Shown in pieces: positions 18,316 to 27,611 of a stretch of DNA of 47,772 nucleotides. The DNA is from Oscillospiraceae bacterium (lineage in GTDB: Bacteria > Bacillota > Clostridia > Oscillospirales > CAG-272). Under the pieces are notes generated by a model, which searched no databases, had not been told where the DNA came from, and was given only the letters and a program-made list of their open reading frames with translations. The position numbers were made by a program, and so were the translations under genes. Where the stretch lies: contig SVSM01000011.1 of assembly GCA_015064295.1 (NCBI GenBank), forward strand, positions 1 to 47,772, given 5' to 3'. Position 1 is the first letter of the stretch. Each line of letters opens with the position of its first letter.

Positions 18316-18435
18316 ATCGATACCTCCAAAGGAAAAACGGTGAGAGCTTTGCGATAAACTCTATTTTATCACAGGTTATGCCGTTTGTAACAAGAACGTG
18401 ACAAAAAGGCGAAAAGGGAACGCGCTTCGCAAAAA

Positions 18436-18469
18436 AAGGGCTTTCCCCTCCCGTGAGGGGAAAGCCCGG
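18436..18469 (-). terminator. Terminator of the small Cys-rich ORF
   Basis: GGGCTTTCCCCTCCCGTGAGGGGAAAGCCC preceded by an A-run (T-run on the minus strand). Confidence 0.75.
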
Positions 18470-18484
18470 TGTATTTACGTCCTG

Positions 18485-18595
18485 TCAGTTGCAACCGCAG
18501 CCGCAGTTACCGTTGCAGTACCAGTACAGGATCAGGAGGATCAGGAGGATGATCCAGACGTTGCAATCGTCGAAAATGTTGCAGAGGCAGCTCAT
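18485..18595 (-). CDS. 36-aa Cys-rich small membrane protein
   Basis: MSCLCNIFDDCNVWIILLILLILYWYCNGNCGCGCN*; own terminator and an AAGGA-containing upstream region. Not in the ORF track. Confidence 0.6.
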   Translation of the reverse strand: MSCLCNIFDDCNVWIILLILLILYWYCNGNCGCGCN

Positions 18596-18698
18596 AGTAA
18601 GACTTCCGTCCTTTCGCATATTTGGAAGGGGAGAGGCGGCGAACCGCTTTTCCCTTTCTGATAGTATTCTATGCGAGGGGGAGAGAAGTGTGCGTCTC

Positions 18699-20213
18699 TT
18701 ACGAGGTTTTCTTTATCCGACCGCCGAAGGGGGCGGGGCGGCAGAGGTAATCGAGGGGACGGGCCAGCAGATTGATGACCAGCACGGCGCAGATGACGCC
18801 GATATGGGGGCTGACGAAATAGCGGACGATGACCGTCACGGCGCCGCCGATGACGCCGGCCGCAAGGGAGGCAAGCCCGCCGCGGGGGGAGGTGACGGGG
18901 TCGGTGGCCATGAACAGGACGCCGAGAAGCAGGTTCCCCGAGAGCAGGTGATAGGCGGCGTAGCGGAGAGCCACCGCATCGGAGGCGGCCGCCAGGGTGG
19001 GGAAGAGGTAGGTCAGAGCGCCCACCGTCAGAAGGAAGGCCACGGGAAGTCCGGGACGGACGATCCGACGGAGCATCAGATAGATACCGCCGGCAATCAG
19101 CAGGAGTGCCGACATCTCACCGATCAGTCCGGTGCGAAGGCCGACGAACATACTGCCCAGGGACTGGGCGGGCAGCTCACCCGACAGCAGGGTATCCAGC
19201 GCCGTGGTGCCGACGGCCTCAAACTTACCGACGGAGGGAGCGATGGCAGGGAGCTTGGCTCCGATGGCGGGGAGGGCGGTCATCACCTTGGGGAAGATGA
19301 TATAGAGGATCGCCAGGGCGGTGGCGGCGGGATTGAGTCGGTTCTTGCCGGTGCCGCCGAAGAGCTGACGGACGGGGATGACGGCGATCACAGCCCCCAA
19401 AGCGGGAAGCCAGAGGGGCGCGGAAGGCGGCATACTCAAGGCCAGCAGGACGCCGGTGACGGCGGGAGCCAGATCCATCGCCGGGTTACGGCGGAAGCAG
19501 AAGATAGAGACCAGCTCTGCCATATAGCAGACGTAGACCGAGCAGAGGGCCAGGACCAGGGGGCGGAGTCCGAACAGGTAGACCGACCAGGCCAGAAGGG
19601 GAAGCAGGGTGATCAGCACGTCCAGCATCATGCCGTTGACCGAGCAGTCACTGCGGAGGGAGTCGGCGATGGCGATGGGCTTGACCGACAGGGGGCGGGA
19701 GTCGACCTCCTCGTCGTCCTCATCGGTCTCCTCGTCGGCTTCGGCGTCTGCCTCCTCTGCGGAGGGATCCTCGGCGGGAGAATCGTCGGCTTCGGCGGAG
19801 AGGGAGTTCTCGCCGGTTTCTTTGGCGGGAGCAACCGCCGCTTCAGCAGGGACGGAGTCCTCGGCAGGAGCGATGGTCGGTTCGACAGAGAGAGCATCCT
19901 TCACGGTAGTCTCCTCCGCAGGGAGGGCTATTTCCTCCACGGTGGGGACGTCCTTGACAGCCGGGAGTTCCTTGGCGGCTTGTTTTTTTGCGGGGAGCTC
20001 CTCGGCGGCCTGTTTTTTTAAAGAGCCTTTCTTCTCCGCGGGCGTTTTCTTAAGGGGCCTGAATTTGGCCGTAAGGACGGCCCAAAGAGAGCGCTTTTTT
20101 CTGTCAGGGGCGACTTTTGCGGAGGCCTTAGCTGCGACTGCCGATGCTGCCGCGCTTCTCTTAAGCTTGGCCTTGGCCCTTTCGTTCTTCTTTTTGTTCT
20201 TTTTATGCTTCAT
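18699..20213 (-). CDS. rnfD: RnfD-like membrane subunit with long charged N-terminal extension
   Basis: C-terminal ~340 aa is RnfD-like (MLDVLITLLPLLAWSVYLFG; GVLFMATDPVTSP flavinylation region). N-terminus is Lys/Ala- then Glu/Asp-rich. Start at 20213 overlaps the rnfC stop. Confidence 0.88.
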   Translation of the reverse strand: MKHKKNKKKNERAKAKLKRSAAASAVAAKASAKVAPDRKKRSLWAVLTAKFRPLKKTPAEKKGSLKKQAAEELPAKKQAAKELPAVKDVPTVEEIALPAEETTVKDALSVEPTIAPAEDSVPAEAAVAPAKETGENSLSAEADDSPAEDPSAEEADAEADEETDEDDEEVDSRPLSVKPIAIADSLRSDCSVNGMMLDVLITLLPLLAWSVYLFGLRPLVLALCSVYVCYMAELVSIFCFRRNPAMDLAPAVTGVLLALSMPPSAPLWLPALGAVIAVIPVRQLFGGTGKNRLNPAATALAILYIIFPKVMTALPAIGAKLPAIAPSVGKFEAVGTTALDTLLSGELPAQSLGSMFVGLRTGLIGEMSALLLIAGGIYLMLRRIVRPGLPVAFLLTVGALTYLFPTLAAASDAVALRYAAYHLLSGNLLLGVLFMATDPVTSPRGGLASLAAGVIGGAVTVIVRYFVSPHIGVICAVLVINLLARPLDYLCRPAPFGGRIKKTS

Positions 20214-21450
20214 CGGGGCCTCCTGTGAGCGCGGCGCGATAGGCCGTGACGGTTTCGGCAAGGGGAAGTCCGGCGGGGCAGACGGCGGTACAGGCACCGC
20301 AGCCGATACAGGCGTCGATGTCCAGCCGCTTCGCGGCCTTTTCCCGGTCAGCCAGGGCCGCCTCGTAAAGCAGGGAGGGGGCCAGGCGCATGGGACAGGC
20401 GCGATGGCAGCGTCCGCAGCCGATGCAGACGCCGAAGCGCTTTTTGGCCCTGGCAAACAGGAGTGAGACCGCCTCGGTGTCGGGGGTCACGGGATCGTCG
20501 AGCTCGGCCTCCTGTGCCCGATAGCCTCCGCCCACGGTCAGGCGCATCCGCCTCCGCAGGGTGGGGTCTCCGTAGGCCAGAATCTCGGAGAGGGGGGTAC
20601 CGAAGGGCACGGTCAAGACCCGAAGGGCACGGTGAGAAAGAGGCTCCTCGGCCAGGGTCAGGGTAGCGTCGGTATAGGGGATGCCCTTGGCAAGGGCGTC
20701 GAAGACGGCCTTGCAGAGCATGGGGGACACCACGGTATACCCGATCTTCTCCACGGAAGAGGCGGGGTGTATCTCCAAATTGAAGAGGGCGCTGACCAGC
20801 AGGCGGGGCTCCGACTGGGGGAACTTCCGGCGGAGGAAGGCGGCCTTCAGCATCCGGCTTCCCTTGGGGATAAAGTCACGGAGCAGGTCAGCGGCCGCCA
20901 GGCGATCTCTCGATACCGCAAAGACGGCGTGACGGGCCGACAGCAGCTTCATCAGGATCTTGGCGCCTGCCACCACCTCGCCGGGGGCGGCGAAGAAGAG
21001 GGCCTCGCGGGATTCGTTAAAGGGATCGTCGCCGGCGCAGTCGACGACGAGATGCTTGATGGTATACTCCCCCACGTCGGGCGGGGTAACGCCACGGGAG
21101 AGCAACAGATCGGAGAGGGCCTCGCGGCTCATATCGGCCAGCTTCCCCTCCACGGGAGAAAGGGGTGCGGCGTCGGGGACGTGGGGGTCACGGGCGATGA
21201 CGACGGCCTTGCCGTCGGACTCCTCCCGAATCTCCTTGACGGTACCGCTGATGCCGCTGAAAAGGGCCGCCTTCCCCTCAAAGGGTGCGGCAACAAGACC
21301 GCCCCGTCCCACGGGATCTCCCACCGCAAGGGCGAGAGGGCGGGACGCCGCCGTCTTGAGCGTAATGATATCCGATTTGAGGATCTCGCCGTCGAGGGTG
21401 GGGCGCTTGCCCCGTTTGACCTTGAGACCGCCGCCAAAGCTGTTAGCCAC
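20203..21450 (-). CDS. rnfC: RnfC-like electron transport complex subunit
   Basis: Two 4Fe-4S motifs CIGCGRCHRACP and CIGCGACTAVCP; N-terminal FGGGLKVKRGKRPTLDGEI. GTG start at 21450. Confidence 0.92.
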   Translation of the reverse strand: MANSFGGGLKVKRGKRPTLDGEILKSDIITLKTAASRPLALAVGDPVGRGGLVAAPFEGKAALFSGISGTVKEIREESDGKAVVIARDPHVPDAAPLSPVEGKLADMSREALSDLLLSRGVTPPDVGEYTIKHLVVDCAGDDPFNESREALFFAAPGEVVAGAKILMKLLSARHAVFAVSRDRLAAADLLRDFIPKGSRMLKAAFLRRKFPQSEPRLLVSALFNLEIHPASSVEKIGYTVVSPMLCKAVFDALAKGIPYTDATLTLAEEPLSHRALRVLTVPFGTPLSEILAYGDPTLRRRMRLTVGGGYRAQEAELDDPVTPDTEAVSLLFARAKKRFGVCIGCGRCHRACPMRLAPSLLYEAALADREKAAKRLDIDACIGCGACTAVCPAGLPLAETVTAYRAALTGGPDEA

Positions 21451-21710
21451 GGGATCGTTCCTTTCAAGATGAGGTAAGGGAGGCCTGCCGCGAGGGGTTG
21501 GCATCCCATCTCTCTCATTATAGCGTATTGTCACGAAAAATACAAGGCGTGACGGCAAAAAATCTGTCAAGTGAACGAATTTTTCTTAAAAAGAGGAAGG
21601 AAATGGAGAAAAGGCGGGGAAATGTTCAAGATTTGTTTATAATTGAATGGTATACTTATCCTTGAATCTTTCCGCCGTTTTGCGGCGTTTGCCTAACGGG
21701 AGATATATCT

Positions 21711-22685
21711 ATGATCAAAATCGAAAATCTGACCAAGCGCTACGGCACCAAGTACGCGCTTTCGGGGATCAGCTTTACCGTGAATAAGGGAGAGATCGTC
21801 GGCTTCTTGGGACCGAACGGCGCCGGGAAATCCACGACCATGAACATCCTCACCGGTTATCTGTCCTTCACCGACGGAAGGGTGGAGGTGGACGGCCTTG
21901 ACGTGCTGGACTTTCCCGCCGAGGCCAAGAAGAGCATCGGCTACCTGCCGGAGCAGCCCCCCCTCTATCCCGAGATGACGGTCACCGAATACCTGAATTT
22001 CGTCTACGATCTGAAGGGCTGTACCCTGAATAAGAAAAAGCACATCGCCGAAATTCTGGAGGTGGTGAAGCTCACCGACGTGAAGAACCGCGTCATCGCC
22101 AATCTCTCCAAGGGCTACAAGCAGCGCGTCGGCATCGGACAGGCCCTGGTGGGAAACCCCAAGGTCATCATCCTGGACGAGCCTACCGTGGGTCTTGACC
22201 CCCGCCAGGTGGTGGAGATCCGCAACCTGATCCGCACCCTGGGCCTTGACCATACCGTGATCCTCAGCACCCACGTGCTGCAGGAGGTGCAGGCCGTCTG
22301 CGACCGTATCATCATCATCAACAAGGGCAAGATTGCGGCCGACCGCCGCACCGAGGACATTGCCGCCGCCGTGGCGGGCAACCGCCGCATGAGCGTGAAG
22401 ATCTGCGGCCCCGTCAAGGAGGTTCTGCAGACCCTCCGGGGCCTTCCCGGCATCCTTTCGGCCGAGTCGGTGGGCAACCTCGACGCCGACAGCACCACCT
22501 ACGTGGTGGAGTGTGAGAACGGCATCGACGTCCGTAAGCCCCTCTTTGCCGTGCTGGCCCGCAACAACTGGCCCATGCTGGGGCTTGAGGCCGCCGACGC
22601 CAACCTGGAGGACGTCTTCCTGACGCTCACCGAGAAGACGGCCGACGCCCGCACCAAGAAAAAGCGCGGAAAAGCCGAGAAGTAA
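21711..22685 (+). CDS. ABC transporter ATP-binding protein (GldA-like)
   Basis: Walker A GPNGAGKSTT, signature LSKGYKQRVGIGQALVG, Walker B VIILDEPTVGLDP. Confidence 0.95.
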   Translation: MIKIENLTKRYGTKYALSGISFTVNKGEIVGFLGPNGAGKSTTMNILTGYLSFTDGRVEVDGLDVLDFPAEAKKSIGYLPEQPPLYPEMTVTEYLNFVYDLKGCTLNKKKHIAEILEVVKLTDVKNRVIANLSKGYKQRVGIGQALVGNPKVIILDEPTVGLDPRQVVEIRNLIRTLGLDHTVILSTHVLQEVQAVCDRIIIINKGKIAADRRTEDIAAAVAGNRRMSVKICGPVKEVLQTLRGLPGILSAESVGNLDADSTTYVVECENGIDVRKPLFAVLARNNWPMLGLEAADANLEDVFLTLTEKTADARTKKKRGKAEK

Positions 22686-22709
22686 GAGGAAAGGAAAGCG
22701 GTTTACTCT

Positions 22710-23426
22710 ATGTTAGCAGTATTTAAGCGGGACCTGGCGTCCTATTTTACCACCCCCATCGGATACGTGTTCATGGCCATTTTTCTGGCGGTAAACGGCG
22801 GGGTGTTCTCCATGTTTACCCTGCAGGCGGGGCTGGACAGCAGCGTCGGCAGCTATTTCACGGCCATGATCTTCGCCCTGACGGTGGTCATTCCCCTTTT
22901 GACCATGAAGTCCTTCAGTGAGGAGAAAAAGCAAAGGACCGAGCAGCTGCTCATGACCTCCCCCATCAGCCTCGGCGGAATGGTCTTCGGTAAGTTCCTT
23001 GCCGCCTATACCGTCTTTGCCGGCACCTTCCTTCTGGGCTGTCTCAATTTTACCGCCCTCTACAAGTTCTCCTATGAGGATAAGCCCAACGGTGGTGTCC
23101 TGCTCGGCTCGACGGTGGCGGTGCTGCTCATCGGCGGGGCCTTCGTGGCCATCGGCATCTTCGTGTCGTCTCTGACCGAGAATCAGTTCATCGCCGCCAT
23201 CGGCACCATCGCCGTTATGGGACTGTTCTTAGTGGTCGGCTTCTTTAACGCCTATATCCCCGTCGCCTGGCTCCGTGAGGCCCTGAGCTGGCTCTCGATC
23301 TACAGCCGCTTCGGGAACTTTACCTACGGCATCTTTGATTTTAACGCGATCCTCTACTATGCCTCGATCAGCTTTGTCTTCCTGTTTTTAACGGTGCGCA
23401 TCTACGAGAAGCGCCGTTGGGCCTGA
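22710..23426 (+). CDS. ABC-2 type permease (GldF-like)
   Basis: MLAVFKRDLASYFTTPIGYVFMAIFL and LLTMKSFSEEKKQRTEQLLMTSPIS. Confidence 0.93.
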   Translation: MLAVFKRDLASYFTTPIGYVFMAIFLAVNGGVFSMFTLQAGLDSSVGSYFTAMIFALTVVIPLLTMKSFSEEKKQRTEQLLMTSPISLGGMVFGKFLAAYTVFAGTFLLGCLNFTALYKFSYEDKPNGGVLLGSTVAVLLIGGAFVAIGIFVSSLTENQFIAAIGTIAVMGLFLVVGFFNAYIPVAWLREALSWLSIYSRFGNFTYGIFDFNAILYYASISFVFLFLTVRIYEKRRWA

Positions 23427-23454
23427 TCGCATGAAGGAAAGGAAGGGCTGAAGC

Positions 23455-24957
23455 ATGAATAACCCCATCTACAATCAAAACGTAAGCAAGCGCCGCCGCC
23501 TGAAGTTCGGCGCCTTTGCGGTGGGACTGACCGCCGCCGTCATTGCCCTGGTGGTCGTTGCCAACGCCGTTTTCTCGGCCTTGGCGACCAAGAATATGTG
23601 GTATATCGATATGACCAAGGAGAAGGTCTTCGGCATAACCGATCAGACGCGGGATCTCCTGGACAGCTACCGCGGCGACGGACAGACCGCCATCGAGATC
23701 GTCTTCTGCACCGACGAGGATAAGCTTCGGGCAAACGATTACAGCAATCTGGTACACAACCTGGCCAAGCAGTACGAGGAGGAGTTTGATTTCGTCAGCG
23801 TCAAGTACGTGGACATCATCAACCATCCCGAGGCGGTGGACAAGTACCTGGCCACCTCGGTGTCCCGTCCCAAGATCACCTCGGTCATCCTCAGCAACGG
23901 CAGTCAATCCCGTCTGTACTCACTGGATTCCTTTTATACCTTTGACCAGGACACCGGCTCGGTCTTTGCCTTTAACGGCGAGTACAAAATGACCTCCGGC
24001 ATCCTTCAGCTGGCAGGGGACAACCCCATCGCCTATTTCGTCACCGGACACGGTGAGCAGACCGAGGGTACCGTCATGTGGTCGCTCTTTGAGGAGGCAG
24101 GCTACGACGTAAGGAAGATCGACCTCTCACGGGAGACTCCCGACGACGCTGCCAAGGTCATGGTGATCAACAATCCCAAATTCGATCTCATGGGCGCCGA
24201 CGATACCGTCAATGAGATCAAGAAGGTGGATGCGTTCCTTGACAAAAACTTCGGCGGGCTTATGGTCTTCCTGGATGCCGAAAGCGGCGAGATGCCGGAG
24301 CTGGACGCCTTCTTGACGGAGTGGGGCATCGCCTTCCGTCAGGAGCAGGTCCGTGACTACCGGCATTCCCTGTCGGTAAGCGGTACCGAGCTCATCGCCG
24401 AATACGTCACCGAGGGCGCCGGCGCATCGCTGACTACCTCCCTGCGCGGGCTGGAGACCATCCCCAAGACCATCGTCAACAACGCCAAGCCCATCGACCT
24501 GCTCTACGAGCAGAAGACCATCGACGGCGGCGTCCGCAACGTCTCCGCGGTCCTCAGGACCTCCTCGGACAAGAGCGCCGAGGCCTTCTCCCTCACCGAT
24601 AACACCGCCGCTCCCGTGAAGGGCATCTTCTCGCTGATGACGCTGACGGTGGAGCAGCGCTACGTGGACAACGAGGTCCACAGCTCCTACGTGCTGGCGG
24701 CAGGAACCGCCTCCTTTGCCGACGATCAGTATATCGGAAGCCGTGCCTACGGCAACCGCGACGTGATCTTCAATACCATGAAGGCCTTCGGTAAGAAGAC
24801 GGTGCCGCTGGATATGGATTTTAAGGTGTTTGAAAGCGAGCAGCTTCTCATTGAGAACGGCGATGCCAACCGCTGGACCGCCCTCTGCACCCTGTTCCTG
24901 CCGGTGGTCGTGGCCGGTATCGGAATCTACGTCTATGCAAGGAGACGGTATCTATGA
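23455..24957 (+). CDS. GldG-family ABC-associated protein
   Basis: 500 aa; N-terminal TM, domain with YFVTGHGEQTE, C-terminal TM followed by RRR. Confidence 0.85.
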   Translation: MNNPIYNQNVSKRRRLKFGAFAVGLTAAVIALVVVANAVFSALATKNMWYIDMTKEKVFGITDQTRDLLDSYRGDGQTAIEIVFCTDEDKLRANDYSNLVHNLAKQYEEEFDFVSVKYVDIINHPEAVDKYLATSVSRPKITSVILSNGSQSRLYSLDSFYTFDQDTGSVFAFNGEYKMTSGILQLAGDNPIAYFVTGHGEQTEGTVMWSLFEEAGYDVRKIDLSRETPDDAAKVMVINNPKFDLMGADDTVNEIKKVDAFLDKNFGGLMVFLDAESGEMPELDAFLTEWGIAFRQEQVRDYRHSLSVSGTELIAEYVTEGAGASLTTSLRGLETIPKTIVNNAKPIDLLYEQKTIDGGVRNVSAVLRTSSDKSAEAFSLTDNTAAPVKGIFSLMTLTVEQRYVDNEVHSSYVLAAGTASFADDQYIGSRAYGNRDVIFNTMKAFGKKTVPLDMDFKVFESEQLLIENGDANRWTALCTLFLPVVVAGIGIYVYARRRYL

Positions 24958-26483
24958 GCAAAACGCATACCCGCTCCCAAAAGCAGCTGATCACGCTGAT
25001 CGTCTGCGCGGCCCTGTTTGCGATCCTGCTGCCGGTCTATCTGATCTTCGTGCAGCCCCTTTTGCAGACGGAGAGCACCAAGATCGAGCCTCCCGTACCC
25101 ATGGAGGGGGAGGCCCTCTCGGGCAATGAGCTTCTGATGTTCGAGCACGTGGAACGGGCCGATATCCTCAGCCTGGAGGTGCACAACGAGCACGGCAGCT
25201 TTACCTTCTACCGCGGGGAGAAGGACGTCTTCTATATCCGCGGCATGGAGGGAGCCCCCATCGACCAGAACGCCTTTTCCGCACTGGTGGTCAGCGCCGG
25301 GTTTACCCTGGTTACCCGCCTGGACGATCCGAACCCCGACCTGTCGGTCTACGGCTTGGGCGAGGAGGATAACCCTGCCCGATACGTCCTGACGAAGATG
25401 GACGGCACCAAGCATACGGTCTTCATCGGCGATATGCGTCCCGACGACGGCGGCTATTACGCCATGTACCAGGGCAGAGATACCGTCTACACCCTGGACA
25501 CCTCCCCGAAGGATACCCTGCTGGCAGACGTTTACAGCCTGATCACCCCCTCTCTTTCCCTGCCTCTTTCCACCTCCACCTATTCGCTGGTGGACGATTT
25601 TGTGGTGATGAAGAACGGTAAGACCCTGGTGGCCATCGATCGGTTGACCGCCGAGGAGGCCGACAAGGGGGAGGGCTTGATCGATTACGTGTTCAAGTAT
25701 CCCGAAAAGTATACGCCCAATCTGGAGAACTACGGCGCGCTGTTGGAGCAGATCGGCGCCCTTGTCGGCCTTGAAACGGTAGCCTGCGGCAGCGACCTTG
25801 AGGATCTGGATGCGGCCATGATGAAGCAGACCTACGGGCTTGACATTGAAAACCCCTATTTCCTGGTTTCCTATTCCTTGGGAGAACTGGACGCCGGCCT
25901 GGTGTTCAGCCCGCCCGACGAGGACGGGATGATGTACGTCTACACCACCGTCTATAACCTGGTGGCCAAGATCGACCGGGCTTCCACGGGCTTCATCAGC
26001 TGGGGCCTTCTCCAATACGTCGATCCGCCCCTGTTCTCGGAATATATCAACGATATGGCCAAGATCGAGATCGCGGGAACCCTCGCCGACGGCGAGGAGA
26101 GCCTGTCGGTAGACGCCTCCTTTATCCTGGAGGGAGAGGGTGAGTCGCTGGTCATCCGGCACAGCGGCAGCACCAAGCCCTACGATGCCGACGGCGCAAA
26201 GAACTTCCGTCAGCTCTTTAAGGTCATGCTGAGCCTCCGCCTCCAGGACTACGCCGACGTCACCGACACCGCGGCTATGACGCCTCTTGCTGTCATGAGG
26301 GTGACCGACGACGACGGTGAGACGACGGAATATAAGTTTTACGCCTATTCCACCCGCCGCTGCTTCTATACCGTCAACGGCGTGGGTGAGTTTTACCTGC
26401 TTCGTGACCAGGTCGAGAAGCTTTTGCGGGACACCGACCGTATGCTGAACGGCCTTCCCATCGACTCCGAGGCCAAAACCTGA
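24954..26483 (+). CDS. DUF4340-domain protein
   Basis: N-terminal TM then repeated DUF4340-like beta modules; 4-nt overlap with the upstream gene. Confidence 0.8.
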   Translation: MSKTHTRSQKQLITLIVCAALFAILLPVYLIFVQPLLQTESTKIEPPVPMEGEALSGNELLMFEHVERADILSLEVHNEHGSFTFYRGEKDVFYIRGMEGAPIDQNAFSALVVSAGFTLVTRLDDPNPDLSVYGLGEEDNPARYVLTKMDGTKHTVFIGDMRPDDGGYYAMYQGRDTVYTLDTSPKDTLLADVYSLITPSLSLPLSTSTYSLVDDFVVMKNGKTLVAIDRLTAEEADKGEGLIDYVFKYPEKYTPNLENYGALLEQIGALVGLETVACGSDLEDLDAAMMKQTYGLDIENPYFLVSYSLGELDAGLVFSPPDEDGMMYVYTTVYNLVAKIDRASTGFISWGLLQYVDPPLFSEYINDMAKIEIAGTLADGEESLSVDASFILEGEGESLVIRHSGSTKPYDADGAKNFRQLFKVMLSLRLQDYADVTDTAAMTPLAVMRVTDDDGETTEYKFYAYSTRRCFYTVNGVGEFYLLRDQVEKLLRDTDRMLNGLPIDSEAKT

Positions 26484-26582
26484 TACGCACATCGGGAGCC
26501 CGACACTCCCTTGCAGGGCTGCTGCCGAAGCGATCCGCTGACGGTGGCGGCCCTGTTTCAAAACGCCAAAAAGGAACGAATT

Positions 26583-27554
26583 ATGAAACGATTGATTGCG
26601 GCGCTGCTGGCGCTGGTTACCCTGACGCTCCTCACCGCCTGCGGCGTGAAGCCCAACGACTCCCGCGTGGTGCTGAAGCTGGACGGCGAGAAGGTCTATT
26701 ACGATTATTACCGCTACGTCTTTATGAACAGCAAGCGGGACATGGACGGAGGGGATGCGTCCTACTGGACCCGGCATCCCGAGGCCGAGGCGGCCCTGAG
26801 GGAGAGCGTCATGGAGGTGCTCCTTCATTACCGCGCCGTTCAGCGGCTGGCCGAGAAGTACGACGTCCGCCTGACCAAGGCCCAAAAGCAGGCCATTAAG
26901 GACGACCTGGCCGCCGCCAAGGCCGCCACGTCGGGGGGAGAGGCGGCCTACCTGGCCTCTCTTGAGGAGGCGTATATGAGTGAGTACGCGCTGCTTTATA
27001 TCCGGGAGCTCACCGAGCTCTGGAGTCAGCTCTACGACTACGTCACCGACGAAATGAACGGCATCATTGCCTGTAGCGACGAGGTGCTGGACGCCGACAT
27101 TCCCAAAAACTTCCGCCGCATCCGCTACGTGTATATCGCGAAGGACGCCGAGCATCCTGAAGCTACCGCCGCTATCGCCGAGGAGGTCTCCGAAAAGGCC
27201 GCAGATGGCGCGGATTTTAACGGCCTCATCGAGGAATACGGCGAGGATCCCGACATGGACCGCCTGTTAGCCGACGGCTACTACTATACCCTCGGCGCCA
27301 TCGACGAGGACGTGCAGAAGGCGGTGGAATTGCTGGCCGAGGGAGAGATCGCCCCCGTGATCGAGGTCTCCTACGGCTATTACGTGGTACAGCGTCTCGG
27401 GCTGGACGACGCCTACGTCAACAAAAACTACGAGAGCTTCCGCGCCCAGTACTGCGCCCGCATCTTCAACGAGATGCTGAAGACCGAGGCCGAGGCCGTC
27501 AAGATCACCTACGAGGAGCTCTTTGAGGAGCTGACCGTGGCGTCGATGTCTTGA
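26583..27554 (+). CDS. PrsA/SurA-like peptidyl-prolyl isomerase lipoprotein
   Basis: Lipobox LLTACG; C-terminal parvulin-like segment GEIAPVIEVSYGYYVVQRL. Confidence 0.8.
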   Translation: MKRLIAALLALVTLTLLTACGVKPNDSRVVLKLDGEKVYYDYYRYVFMNSKRDMDGGDASYWTRHPEAEAALRESVMEVLLHYRAVQRLAEKYDVRLTKAQKQAIKDDLAAAKAATSGGEAAYLASLEEAYMSEYALLYIRELTELWSQLYDYVTDEMNGIIACSDEVLDADIPKNFRRIRYVYIAKDAEHPEATAAIAEEVSEKAADGADFNGLIEEYGEDPDMDRLLADGYYYTLGAIDEDVQKAVELLAEGEIAPVIEVSYGYYVVQRLGLDDAYVNKNYESFRAQYCARIFNEMLKTEAEAVKITYEELFEELTVASMS

Positions 27555-27611
27555 GTACTGACAGTTTGAGGCGCCACCGTGCCCCGAACGACGATTTTTG
27601 AGGAGGCAAGT

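Noticed and set aside
18699-20456. 585-aa version of RnfD starting at 20456
   Set aside because: The first ~81 residues would overlap the rnfC coding region in another frame; the ATG at 20213 gives a normal 11-nt overlap.
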